A DNA stretch of 12,479 nt from Bacteroidota bacterium (lineage in GTDB: Bacteria; Bacteroidota; Bacteroidia; Flavobacteriales; Flavobacteriaceae). The position numbers and the translations under genes were made by a program. The DNA is taken from positions 1 through 12,479 of the forward strand of contig JAJRPL010000304.1 in assembly GCA_024280815.1 (NCBI GenBank). Reading direction: 5' to 3'. Of the stretch, positions 7,291-12,479 are shown in pieces. Below the pieces are notes generated by a model. The model had not been told where the DNA came from. It saw nothing but the letters and a program-made list of their open reading frames with translations, and did no database searches. Positions within the stretch are counted from its first letter, which is position 1; each line of letters starts with the position of its first letter.

Positions 7291-7345
7291 GGCTTTTGGC
7301 TATTGGTTGTTGGTTTTAATGGCTAAAGGCTAAGAGCCAAAAGCC
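7291..7345. repeat. GGYTNNN heptad array with 11-bp inverted ends
   Basis: The interval between the two hsdM genes reads as near-heptad units: GGCTTTT, GGCTATT, GGTTGTT, GGTTTTAAT (9 nt), GGCTAAA, GGCTAAG. It is closed by AGCCAAAAGCC (7335-7345), the exact reverse complement of GGCTTTTGGCT at 7291-7301. The 11-bp arms could pair across a 33-nt loop in the mRNA. The 7335-7345 arm encodes the last residues (SAFGS) of the upstream HsdM. The other arm ends 4 nt before the start codon of the downstream HsdM, where pairing could affect its translation. Confidence 0.65.
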
Positions 7346-8814
7346 GATAACACTTTCTTAAATTTCTCCTCTGCTTTCAAACTATCCTTCCAAGCTGTTT
7401 TTAGGTCAGCCAAAGCTTCTTCTACAGTAGGTAAATTATCTTCAATTATTTTTTCTACATAAAGCGGAATATTCAGATTGTAATCATTTTCTTTCATTTC
7501 GGCCATACTCACTACTTTTACATAGTTTTCTACATCTTTATATTCCGAGTACCACTCAAATATTTGTTGCACATTTTTAGGCTCTAAATAATTTTGAGCT
7601 CTACCAACACGTACTTGATCGGAAGCATCAATAAACAATACTTTGTCTTTCTTATGATCTTCTTTTTTATGTTTAAAAACCATCACACAAGCAGCTAGTT
7701 GTGTTCCGTAAAAAATATTGGGTCCAATACCAATTACTGCTTCTAGTAAATCTTGTTCAAGCAAAGCTTTTCTAATTTTACCTTCCGCGTTTTTTCTAAA
7801 CAAGGCACCATGTGGTAAAACTACTGTCATTCTACCCGCTTTATTCATAGATTTAATCATGTGCTGTACCCAAGCCATATCTCCATTTCCTTTAGGTGGT
7901 ACACCTGCAATGTTTCTGCCGTAAGGATCGTTAGCCCAATTTTCGGCTCCCCAATCTTTTAATGAAAAAGGTGGATTTGCAATAACACAATCAAATGTTT
8001 TTAAACCATCTGCTTCAAAAAATGCAGGATTTCTTAAGGTATCATCTCTAACAATGGTAAAATCTTCAATACCATGTAAAAACATATTCATTCGAGCAAT
8101 AGAACTAGAGGTCAAGTTTTTCTCTTGCCCAAATAATTTAAGCGTTCTATAATCTTCTTTGTTTTCTTTTAAGTGGTCAACACATTCTAATAACATTCCG
8201 CCAGTTCCACAAGCTGGGTCGTAAATGGTTTCTCCTTCATGCGGGTCTAAAATCAACCCCAATAAATGAACAACTGAACGAGGGGGGTAAAATTCACCTG
8301 CTTTTTTATTGGTTAAATCGGCAAAGTGTTTAATCAAATACTCGTATGCTTGTCCAAGCATATCTGGTTCAACATTATCTTTTCCTAAATTATATTGAGA
8401 AAAATGCTCTATTAAATCAACCAGTAATTTATCTGATAATTTATTTTTATTGCTCCATTGTGCATCACCAAAAATGCCGTATAAAAATTCTTGATTGGCT
8501 TGTTCAATCCCACGCAAAGCTTTTTCTATTGCCAATCCTATATTGGTAGTTGTTTCTCTTACATCTTTCCAGTGGCAACCTTCAGGTATTTCAAATCGGT
8601 GAAATTCAGGTAATGTTGCATACTCTTTATCTCCATCAGATTCTTCCAATGCAATAGTATATTCTTCATCATACACATCAGAGATACGCTTAAAAAATAA
8701 TAGCGGGAATATATACACTTTAAAATCAGAAGCATCTACAGGCCCCTTTAGAATCCATGCTGCTTTAGAAAGGTATTGTTCTAATTGCGAAACGGTTATT
8801 TTTTTATCTGTCAT
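7330..8814 (-). CDS. hsdM: type I methyltransferase subunit HsdM, first copy
   Basis: A second complete HsdM-type N6-adenine methyltransferase, 494 residues. Helical N-terminal domain with YIFPLLFFKRISDVYDEEY (34-52), motif I DPACGTGG (199-206), motif IV NPPF (280-283), and the PHGALFRKNAEGKIRK segment typical of HsdM. Both catalytic motifs are intact. It starts directly after the stop of the XRE controller with no spacer, so the two are translationally coupled. The gene downstream is another HsdM rather than an HsdS, which is unusual: either this copy lost its own hsdS, or the two M proteins serve the same HsdS. The final residues LSAFGS are encoded by a repeat arm, so the original C-terminus may have been altered. 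A run of six C (minus strand) at 8282-8287 is in frame. Confidence 0.95.
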   Translation of the reverse strand: MTDKKITVSQLEQYLSKAAWILKGPVDASDFKVYIFPLLFFKRISDVYDEEYTIALEESDGDKEYATLPEFHRFEIPEGCHWKDVRETTTNIGLAIEKALRGIEQANQEFLYGIFGDAQWSNKNKLSDKLLVDLIEHFSQYNLGKDNVEPDMLGQAYEYLIKHFADLTNKKAGEFYPPRSVVHLLGLILDPHEGETIYDPACGTGGMLLECVDHLKENKEDYRTLKLFGQEKNLTSSSIARMNMFLHGIEDFTIVRDDTLRNPAFFEADGLKTFDCVIANPPFSLKDWGAENWANDPYGRNIAGVPPKGNGDMAWVQHMIKSMNKAGRMTVVLPHGALFRKNAEGKIRKALLEQDLLEAVIGIGPNIFYGTQLAACVMVFKHKKEDHKKDKVLFIDASDQVRVGRAQNYLEPKNVQQIFEWYSEYKDVENYVKVVSMAEMKENDYNLNIPLYVEKIIEDNLPTVEEALADLKTAWKDSLKAEEKFKKVLSAFGS

Positions 8815-9009
8815 TTAGTCTTTATTTGAAACTATTAAATCTTTAATATCAACATCCAATATTTTAGAAATTTTATCTAAGGTTTCCAATCTTGGTTGTT
8901 GCCTATTTTGCACGTAACCATTTACAATATTGTAGCTTTTACCTAGCTTTTCAGCTAACCATTTCTGCTTAATGCCTTTTTCTTCGAGTACTTCTTTTAT
9001 TCTGTTCAT
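8815..9009 (-). CDS. XRE-family controller protein of the R-M operon
   Basis: A 64-residue helix-turn-helix protein of Cro/C1 type. IKQKWLAEKLGKS (13-25) and YNIVNGYVQNRQQPRLETL (26-44) give the two HTH helices, the recognition helix and the following hydrophobic core; the tail DVDIKDLIV packs the fold. Small XRE proteins of this size upstream of hsdM or other R-M genes act as controller (C) proteins that time methylase and nuclease expression; that role here is inferred from position and size. Its stop codon directly abuts the hsdM start. A 12-bp inverted repeat 36-67 nt upstream of its ATG is a likely binding site. The start is chosen at ATG 9009; an overlapping longer ORF in another frame is discarded. 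Confidence 0.88.
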   Translation of the reverse strand: MNRIKEVLEEKGIKQKWLAEKLGKSYNIVNGYVQNRQQPRLETLDKISKILDVDIKDLIVSNKD

Positions 9010-9045
9010 TTCTGTTAGAATTGAAATTGCAAGGTAATGATAAAA

Positions 9046-9076
9046 AATAAATACACTGTTTTTTAGTGTGTTTATT
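9046..9076. promoter_or_regulatory. probable operator of the XRE controller
   Basis: Inverted repeat upstream of the R-M operon. AATAAATACACT (9046-9057) pairs with AGTGTGTTTATT (9065-9076) across a 7-nt spacer: 11 of 12 positions are Watson-Crick and one is T-G. It is the strongest dyad in the leader and lies 36 nt upstream of the controller ATG, where C-protein operators are found. I could not fit a consensus Bacteroidetes promoter around it. It could instead act as an mRNA hairpin. Confidence 0.5.
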
Positions 9077-9145
9077 GTCTGAATATTTTTCGGTGAGCAT
9101 GGGGGAATTAAGCTCTTTTTGTTTTTTAGAGCGGGCTAGTGTGTA

Positions 9146-9157
9146 GGTAAAAACCAA
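9146..9157 (-). repeat. right copy of 12-bp inverted repeat flanking the R-M island
   Basis: GGTAAAAACCAA is the exact reverse complement of 116-127. It is 136 nt upstream of the first gene of the R-M operon, mirrored by 134 nt on the other side. The surrounding sequence (TAGTGTGTAGG before it, ATGTGCAATTTGTGCGG after it) has no clear direct repeat that would mark a target-site duplication. Confidence 0.35.
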
Positions 9158-9550
9158 ATGTGCAATTTGTGCGGTTGGCTTTTTTAGTTCAAATGTTGAA
9201 TTTTAGCTCGATTTTCGCATTACTTACAACGTTAAGCTAAGGTGAGTTTTAATTCATTTTAGCGACTGATGCGAAGCTATCTAAAAAAAGTTAAGAAGCA
9301 AACCTAAATAACATTATGTGTTTTTATATAATCTGATAAAAAAACGTATTTGTTTATCCGTTAAAGAAAATCTATTGATGTTGCTTAGTTTCGATGAATT
9401 GTACTCATTAACAGGAGAAATTACCTAAGAGTTATACAAGCTTATTTAAATAAAGACCTACCAACTGGTATTTTATATTTTTTTTATAACAATTTGATTT
9501 CTAGCAAAGTAAATAAAACACTCATACTTTTTAATTTTTAGCAAAAACGG

Positions 9551-9578
9551 TTTAGTATTTTTCATCTAAAACACTAAA
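9551..9578. repeat. imperfect inverted repeat upstream of the TetR gene
   Basis: TTTAGTATTTT (9551-9561) pairs with AAAACACTAAA (9568-9578) around a 6-nt loop: 10 of 11 positions pair, with one A-C mismatch. It lies about 240 nt upstream of the TetR start. It could be an operator or a weak hairpin; there is no T-tract suited to an intrinsic terminator directly after it on either strand. Confidence 0.35.
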
Positions 9579-9635
9579 GTAGGAACTTTAATAAGTAAAT
9601 TGTTTTATAAGTGTAAAAAGTAAAGAGAAATAATT

Positions 9636-9764
9636 ATGATACAAGAAATAATAAAAGAGTTAGTTAGTTTAACGTTATTTAAAAACGAATCTGAACGAAC
9701 AAATAGGAATAATTATCACGATATTAAGATGGAGGAAAATAAAGTGTTCTTATGGAATAGATAA
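9636..9764 (+). CDS. doubtful small ORF, 42 codons
   Basis: ATG 9636 to TAA 9764, encoding a charged peptide beginning MIQEIIKELV and ending FLWNR. An A/G-rich stretch (AAAGAGAAATAATT) precedes the ATG, which suits Bacteroidetes initiation. No family, signal peptide or membrane segment is recognisable. It lies 56 nt upstream of the TetR gene on the same strand, so it could be a leader peptide or chance. Confidence 0.22.
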   Translation: MIQEIIKELVSLTLFKNESERTNRNNYHDIKMEENKVFLWNR

Positions 9765-9820
9765 ACCTTTTGGTTGATAACAAAGGCAATTTTTTGACTC
9801 AATAATTAAAACGAAAAAAG

Positions 9821-10468
9821 ATGACACAAGCAATAAAAAGAAAGTTAACCAGACAGGTTTTAATAGATAAAGGGTACGAATTAATGAATAGGTATGGTTT
9901 TCATGCCATTAGTATAGATACTATTATTAATGAAGTAAACTTAACTAAAGGAGCATTTTATTATCATTTTGACAATAAGCATCATTTTGTAGAAGCGATT
10001 ATTCAAGAAAGAATTGCAAAGGAAATTCATAGTGAGTTTATTGAACCTATTAGTGAAAGAGGAAACCCGATATTTATATTATCTGATTTATTAGATGATA
10101 AAATTTTAAAGAATAAATTGACACAAAACATTGGGAGTCCGTTAACTAATTTCATTGTTCAATTAAGCTACGAACCTAACGATTATGATTTGCAAGGTCA
10201 ATTGAAAGAAATTTTTGACCAATGGAAGATTGCTTTAATTAATTTATTATATCGAGGTATAGAAGGAGGTTGTTTAAGTAGGCACATCAATACAGAGCCA
10301 GTTGCAGAATTCATTATCGCTTCTTTAGAAGGTGTTAGAACGTTAAAAAGAACTACAAATGATAAGTCTTTATTTTATAATTATGTAGAAGAGTTTAAAA
10401 ACTATTTAGACACCTTAAAAATTGTTCAAGAAACTAATGAAACTAGACATTACCAATTAGTGAGCTAA
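9821..10468 (+). CDS. TetR/AcrR-family transcriptional regulator
   Basis: A 215-residue one-component repressor type. The N-terminal DNA-binding domain is clear: VLIDKGYELMNRYGFHAIS (13-31), then IDTIINEVNLTKGAFYYHF (32-50), the usual TetR helix-turn-helix with its GAFYYHF signature. The C-terminal ligand/dimer domain (about 60-200) is divergent, so the inducer and target genes cannot be read. There is no adjacent pump or enzyme on the same strand. Its last 12 bases overlap the end of the convergent LuxE-like gene. The start ATG at 9821 follows an A-rich leader (ACGAAAAAAG). Length is normal for the family. Confidence 0.92.
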   Translation: MTQAIKRKLTRQVLIDKGYELMNRYGFHAISIDTIINEVNLTKGAFYYHFDNKHHFVEAIIQERIAKEIHSEFIEPISERGNPIFILSDLLDDKILKNKLTQNIGSPLTNFIVQLSYEPNDYDLQGQLKEIFDQWKIALINLLYRGIEGGCLSRHINTEPVAEFIIASLEGVRTLKRTTNDKSLFYNYVEEFKNYLDTLKIVQETNETRHYQLVS

Positions 10469-11434
10469 TAAATTACAACCTCTAATATCAGAATGATCAA
10501 ACCTGCCTAATACTTCAAAGGTGTTGTTTGGATAAGTTTTCCCAAGGTCTTGGGTGGCAATAAACGAACAAGAGTTCACATTTGCCAAATCAATAACATT
10601 AATACCTCCAGTACGGTTGTAGGGCAACAACTGTAAAGGATCTTCAGTATCACGGATGAGTATTTTCATCCACTTAGGTGTTTTAAAAATTCCATTTCCG
10701 TCAGAATAAGCTTGACTTAGTAATTCCGTCATTCCGTATTCAGAGTGGATGTTTTTTAAACCAAATCCTTTTTTTAGAATGTCATGTAATTCATTTCGAA
10801 TCAATTCTTTTCTTCTGCCTTTCATACCTCCAGTTTCCATTACAATGGTATTTTTCAGCTGAAATTGATGTTCTTCAACCAAATCTAACAATGCAAAAGA
10901 AACGCCGATTAACAATACCTTTTCGCCTTTATCATCAAGAACATTCAACGTATTCTTTAAATCAGATAAGTTATTGAGGTAAAATCCGCTTTCAGATTTT
11001 TCAGATTTTTTAATCAAATCATCAACCATATAGATCAATGAAGAGCCACTACGTTCTAAATAAGAAGGTAATAGTGCCAAAACTGTATATTCTTCAATAG
11101 CTCCATAAAATTGAGTAAAAGCTTTTAAATAACTATTTTCATAGATTGATACATCAGTAACAAAATGTTTACTGGTCAAACTACCTGTAGTACCAGAACT
11201 GCTAAAGATTTGTTGTGGTTTTTGTGTGGTACTGAGAACTTTATGAGTTTTAAAAAACTGGATAGGTAAAAAAGGAATATCTTTTAGCTGTTTAACAGAT
11301 GAAATAGAGACTTTTAAATGTTTTAAGTACTGCCTGTAAACGCTGTTATTACTAACCTGATGTTTAAAAACTTGAAGAGCAAGTTCTTCGAAATTGGCAT
11401 CAGTTTGTATAGAAAAAAGGGCATTTGTAAGCAT
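10457..11434 (-). CDS. LuxE-family acyl-protein synthetase / acyltransferase-like protein
   Basis: A 325-residue member of the LuxE/PaaK branch of adenylate-forming (ANL) enzymes, which activate a carboxylic acid as an acyl-AMP and pass the acyl group on. The phosphate-binding motif SSSGTTGS is at 78-85, ETGGMKGRRKE at 200-210, the adenine-site motif EYGMTELLSQAY at 232-243, and DLG (296-298) plus GRFDHSDIRGCN (310-321) near the end. It is shorter than typical ANL ligases, as LuxE proteins are, and lacks the C-terminal swinging lid domain. No luciferase or fatty-acid reductase genes are nearby, so bioluminescence is not implied; the acyl substrate and acceptor are unknown. It is convergent with and overlaps the TetR gene by 12 bp, and is divergent from the lipoprotein gene. 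Flavobacterial genomes commonly carry such a stand-alone gene. Confidence 0.85.
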   Translation of the reverse strand: MLTNALFSIQTDANFEELALQVFKHQVSNNSVYRQYLKHLKVSISSVKQLKDIPFLPIQFFKTHKVLSTTQKPQQIFSSSGTTGSLTSKHFVTDVSIYENSYLKAFTQFYGAIEEYTVLALLPSYLERSGSSLIYMVDDLIKKSEKSESGFYLNNLSDLKNTLNVLDDKGEKVLLIGVSFALLDLVEEHQFQLKNTIVMETGGMKGRRKELIRNELHDILKKGFGLKNIHSEYGMTELLSQAYSDGNGIFKTPKWMKILIRDTEDPLQLLPYNRTGGINVIDLANVNSCSFIATQDLGKTYPNNTFEVLGRFDHSDIRGCNLLAH

Positions 11435-11451
11435 AAAAATAGTAATTAGAA

Positions 11452-11459
11452 CAAAAGTA
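11452..11459 (-). promoter_or_regulatory. -7 promoter box for the LuxE-like gene
   Basis: On the minus strand the sequence TACTTTTG matches the Bacteroidetes -7 consensus TAnnTTTG exactly and lies 17 nt upstream of the LuxE-like ATG. A TTG occurs 13 nt further upstream, closer than the usual spacing of about 19 nt, so the -33 element is uncertain. Confidence 0.45.
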
Positions 11460-11527
11460 ATTTAAATTTACGCAACTATAGTGGGTTTTTAGTATCTAAC
11501 TAATAAGTAAAACAAAAAAGTACAATT

Positions 11528-11941
11528 ATGATTAAGAATATATTAATAACCTTTTTGGCCGTATTTACATTTACATCTTGTAGTCTTGATGATGATAGTA
11601 ACACAAACGTATCTTTTAAAACACTGCCTATTAAAGATGCTGTTTTTCCTGAAGAGTTTGAATTTGGCTCAGCATATACCGTAAAGGTTACTTATGATTT
11701 ACCTGACGGATGCCATTCATTCTATAATTTATTTTATGAATATAAAGAAACCTCTAGAATAGTTGCCATTACAGCATTGGTAGATTCAACAGCAAATTGT
11801 ACTCAAGTAATTATAGAAAAAGAACATGAATTTGTGGTCAATGTAAATCAAAGAGAAGATTATACTTTTAGATTATGGAAAGGTGAGGATAGTGAAGGCA
11901 ATGATATTTTTGAAGATATTGTAGTGCCAGTAATCAATTAA
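11528..11941 (+). CDS. small secreted lipoprotein of unknown function
   Basis: 137 residues. The N-terminus is a lipoprotein signal: Lys3, hydrophobic ILITFLAVFTFT, then the lipobox TSC with Cys18 as the lipidated residue. The next residues, SLDDDS, are acidic, resembling the lipoprotein export signal that sends Bacteroidetes lipoproteins to the outer face of the outer membrane. The mature part is about 120 residues, mostly predicted beta strand, with two further cysteines (Cys62, Cys91) that could form a disulphide. I recognise no family. The sigma-factor gene begins 12 nt downstream, so the two are probably cotranscribed and the lipoprotein may belong to the same envelope-related response. 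Confidence 0.82.
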   Translation: MIKNILITFLAVFTFTSCSLDDDSNTNVSFKTLPIKDAVFPEEFEFGSAYTVKVTYDLPDGCHSFYNLFYEYKETSRIVAITALVDSTANCTQVIIEKEHEFVVNVNQREDYTFRLWKGEDSEGNDIFEDIVVPVIN

Positions 11942-11953
11942 TCAAAACAAAGT

Positions 11954-12479
11954 ATGGGTTTAAACCAGCTCATAAATGGCTGTAAACAACATGATAGAAA
12001 AGCACAATCTGAAATTTACCAGCTTTTTTCTGGTAAGTTATTCGGTTTGTGCTTAAAATATTCAAGAAATTATCAAGAAGCTCAAGATAATTTACATAAC
12101 GGATTTTTAATCATTTTCAATAAAATTGAACAGTACAATTTTAAAGGATCTTTTGAAGGTTGGCTGAAAAGAATCATTATCAATACAGCTTTACAGACCT
12201 ATAGAGAGAAAAATGTTTTAAATTTAGTAACCGAAGAAATACCAGAAGAAGTTGATGTAGAAATAGATGATGAAAATGTTTCACTTGACTTTTTACTTGA
12301 ACTCATTCAGGGATTGCCAACTAGATATCGATTGGTTTTTAATTTATATGTGTTAGATGGTTATCCGCACAAAGAAGTTGCCAGTATGTTACGTATTTCA
12401 GAAGGAACATCAAAATCTAACTTATCAAGAGCAAAGGTAATTTTAAGAGACAAAATTGAGTTGTATCAATCAAAAAAAA
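11954..12479 (+). CDS. ECF-type RNA polymerase sigma factor (3' end outside window)
   Basis: 175 codons are visible from ATG 11954, and the gene is still open at the right end, probably within a few codons of its stop given the usual 170-190 residues. Region sigma-2 spans about 18-86, with IYQLFSGKLFGLCLKYSRN and FKGSFEGWLKRIIINTALQ (the -10-binding part). An acidic linker (94-108, EEIPEEVDVEIDDEN) precedes sigma-4 (118-170): LPTRYRLVFNLYVLDGYPHK then EVASMLRISEGTSKSNLSRA, the -35-binding helix-turn-helix. This two-domain layout without sigma-3 is the ECF class, which usually responds to envelope or extracellular signals. An anti-sigma factor is not in view and would be expected downstream. 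It starts 12 nt after the lipoprotein stop. Confidence 0.92.
   Translation, partial: MGLNQLINGCKQHDRKAQSEIYQLFSGKLFGLCLKYSRNYQEAQDNLHNGFLIIFNKIEQYNFKGSFEGWLKRIIINTALQTYREKNVLNLVTEEIPEEVDVEIDDENVSLDFLLELIQGLPTRYRLVFNLYVLDGYPHKEVASMLRISEGTSKSNLSRAKVILRDKIELYQSKK

Larger units (their letters stand above)
9010..9820. other. 811-bp intergenic region
   Basis: No convincing gene in six frames. From left to right it holds the controller operator (9046-9076), a weak GCTCT/AGAGC dyad (9112-9132), the right 12-bp repeat (9146-9157), a small dyad TTCAA-ATG-TTGAA (9188-9200), an imperfect inverted repeat (9551-9578) and a doubtful 42-codon ORF (9636-9764). It divides the R-M island from the chromosomal genes to the right. 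Stop codons are frequent and the sequence is strongly AT-rich, consistent with decayed or regulatory DNA. Confidence 0.7.

Noticed and set aside
8282..8287. Run of six C (minus strand) inside the first hsdM as a phase-variation tract
   Set aside because: Six bases is short for slipped-strand switching; the frame is intact and it simply encodes the Pro-Pro of EFYPPRS.
262..9009. CRISPR array, tRNA, rRNA or transposase within the island
   Set aside because: No regularly spaced direct repeats of suitable length, no cloverleaf or rRNA-like segments, and no transposase or integrase motifs were found.
9112..9132. GCTCT/AGAGC dyad with T-tracts as a transcription terminator
   Set aside because: Only a 5-bp stem with an 11-nt loop made of the T-tract itself; it does not have the form of an intrinsic terminator.
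8969..9157. 62-codon minus-strand ORF overlapping the start of the XRE controller gene
   Set aside because: No family resemblance, overlaps a clear HTH gene in another frame, and spans the likely operator dyad; it looks like a chance reading frame.
9395..9540. Plus-strand frame open from 9398 to a TAG near 9540, possibly a gene remnant
   Set aside because: It begins after a TGA with no start codon and has AT-driven residues only; no homology recognised.
10457..11434. Bioluminescence (lux) operon
   Set aside because: Only the LuxE-type enzyme is present; no luciferase, reductase or thioesterase genes are in the window.

Overview
The window looks like the chromosome of a marine-type flavobacterium (phylum Bacteroidetes). 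The DNA is AT-rich. Promoter-like sites follow the Bacteroidetes TTG / TAnnTTTG pattern rather than the E. coli one. One lipoprotein has the acidic residues after the lipidated cysteine that are typical of this phylum, and the sigma factor and LuxE-family proteins have a flavobacterial look. No species can be named from the sequence alone.

Region 1 (about 110-9160, all genes on the minus strand) is a type I restriction-modification (R-M) island. In transcription order it contains a 64-residue XRE-type controller, two tandem and diverged HsdM methyltransferase subunits, an HsdS specificity gene split by one in-frame stop codon, a two-gene module (winged-helix protein plus AbiEii-like nucleotidyltransferase), and an intact HsdR. 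Junctions are tight: controller/hsdM 0 nt, hsdM/hsdS 2 nt, winged-helix/nucleotidyltransferase 17-nt overlap, nucleotidyltransferase/hsdR 1 nt. A probable internal promoter between hsdS and the two-gene module is surrounded by four TATTCC/GGAATA half-sites and a 14-bp palindrome. HsdR and the nucleotidyltransferase may therefore be expressed separately from the methylation genes, under the winged-helix protein.

The most interesting candidate system is this two-gene module. It has the architecture of a type IV (AbiE-like) toxin-antitoxin pair: DNA-binding gene first, nucleotidyltransferase second, operators at the promoter. However, its first protein does not look like classical AbiEi, and its second gene is translationally linked to hsdR. 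Because hsdS carries a nonsense codon and there are two hsdM copies, the R-M system may be altered or inactive in this isolate while the regulatory and nucleotidyltransferase part stays intact. Short repeats sit at two gene junctions: a GGYTNNN heptad array between the two hsdM genes, and a CACAGATT repeat at the end of hsdS. A 12-bp inverted repeat lies almost symmetrically outside the island.

Region 2 (9010-9820) is an 811-bp stretch without a convincing gene. It holds the probable operator of the R-M controller, an imperfect inverted repeat and a doubtful 42-codon ORF.

Region 3 (9821-12479) looks like ordinary chromosomal backbone: a TetR-family regulator, a convergent LuxE-family acyl-protein synthetase-like gene overlapping its 3' end, and, divergent from that, a small lipoprotein gene followed 12 nt later by an ECF sigma factor that runs off the right end.
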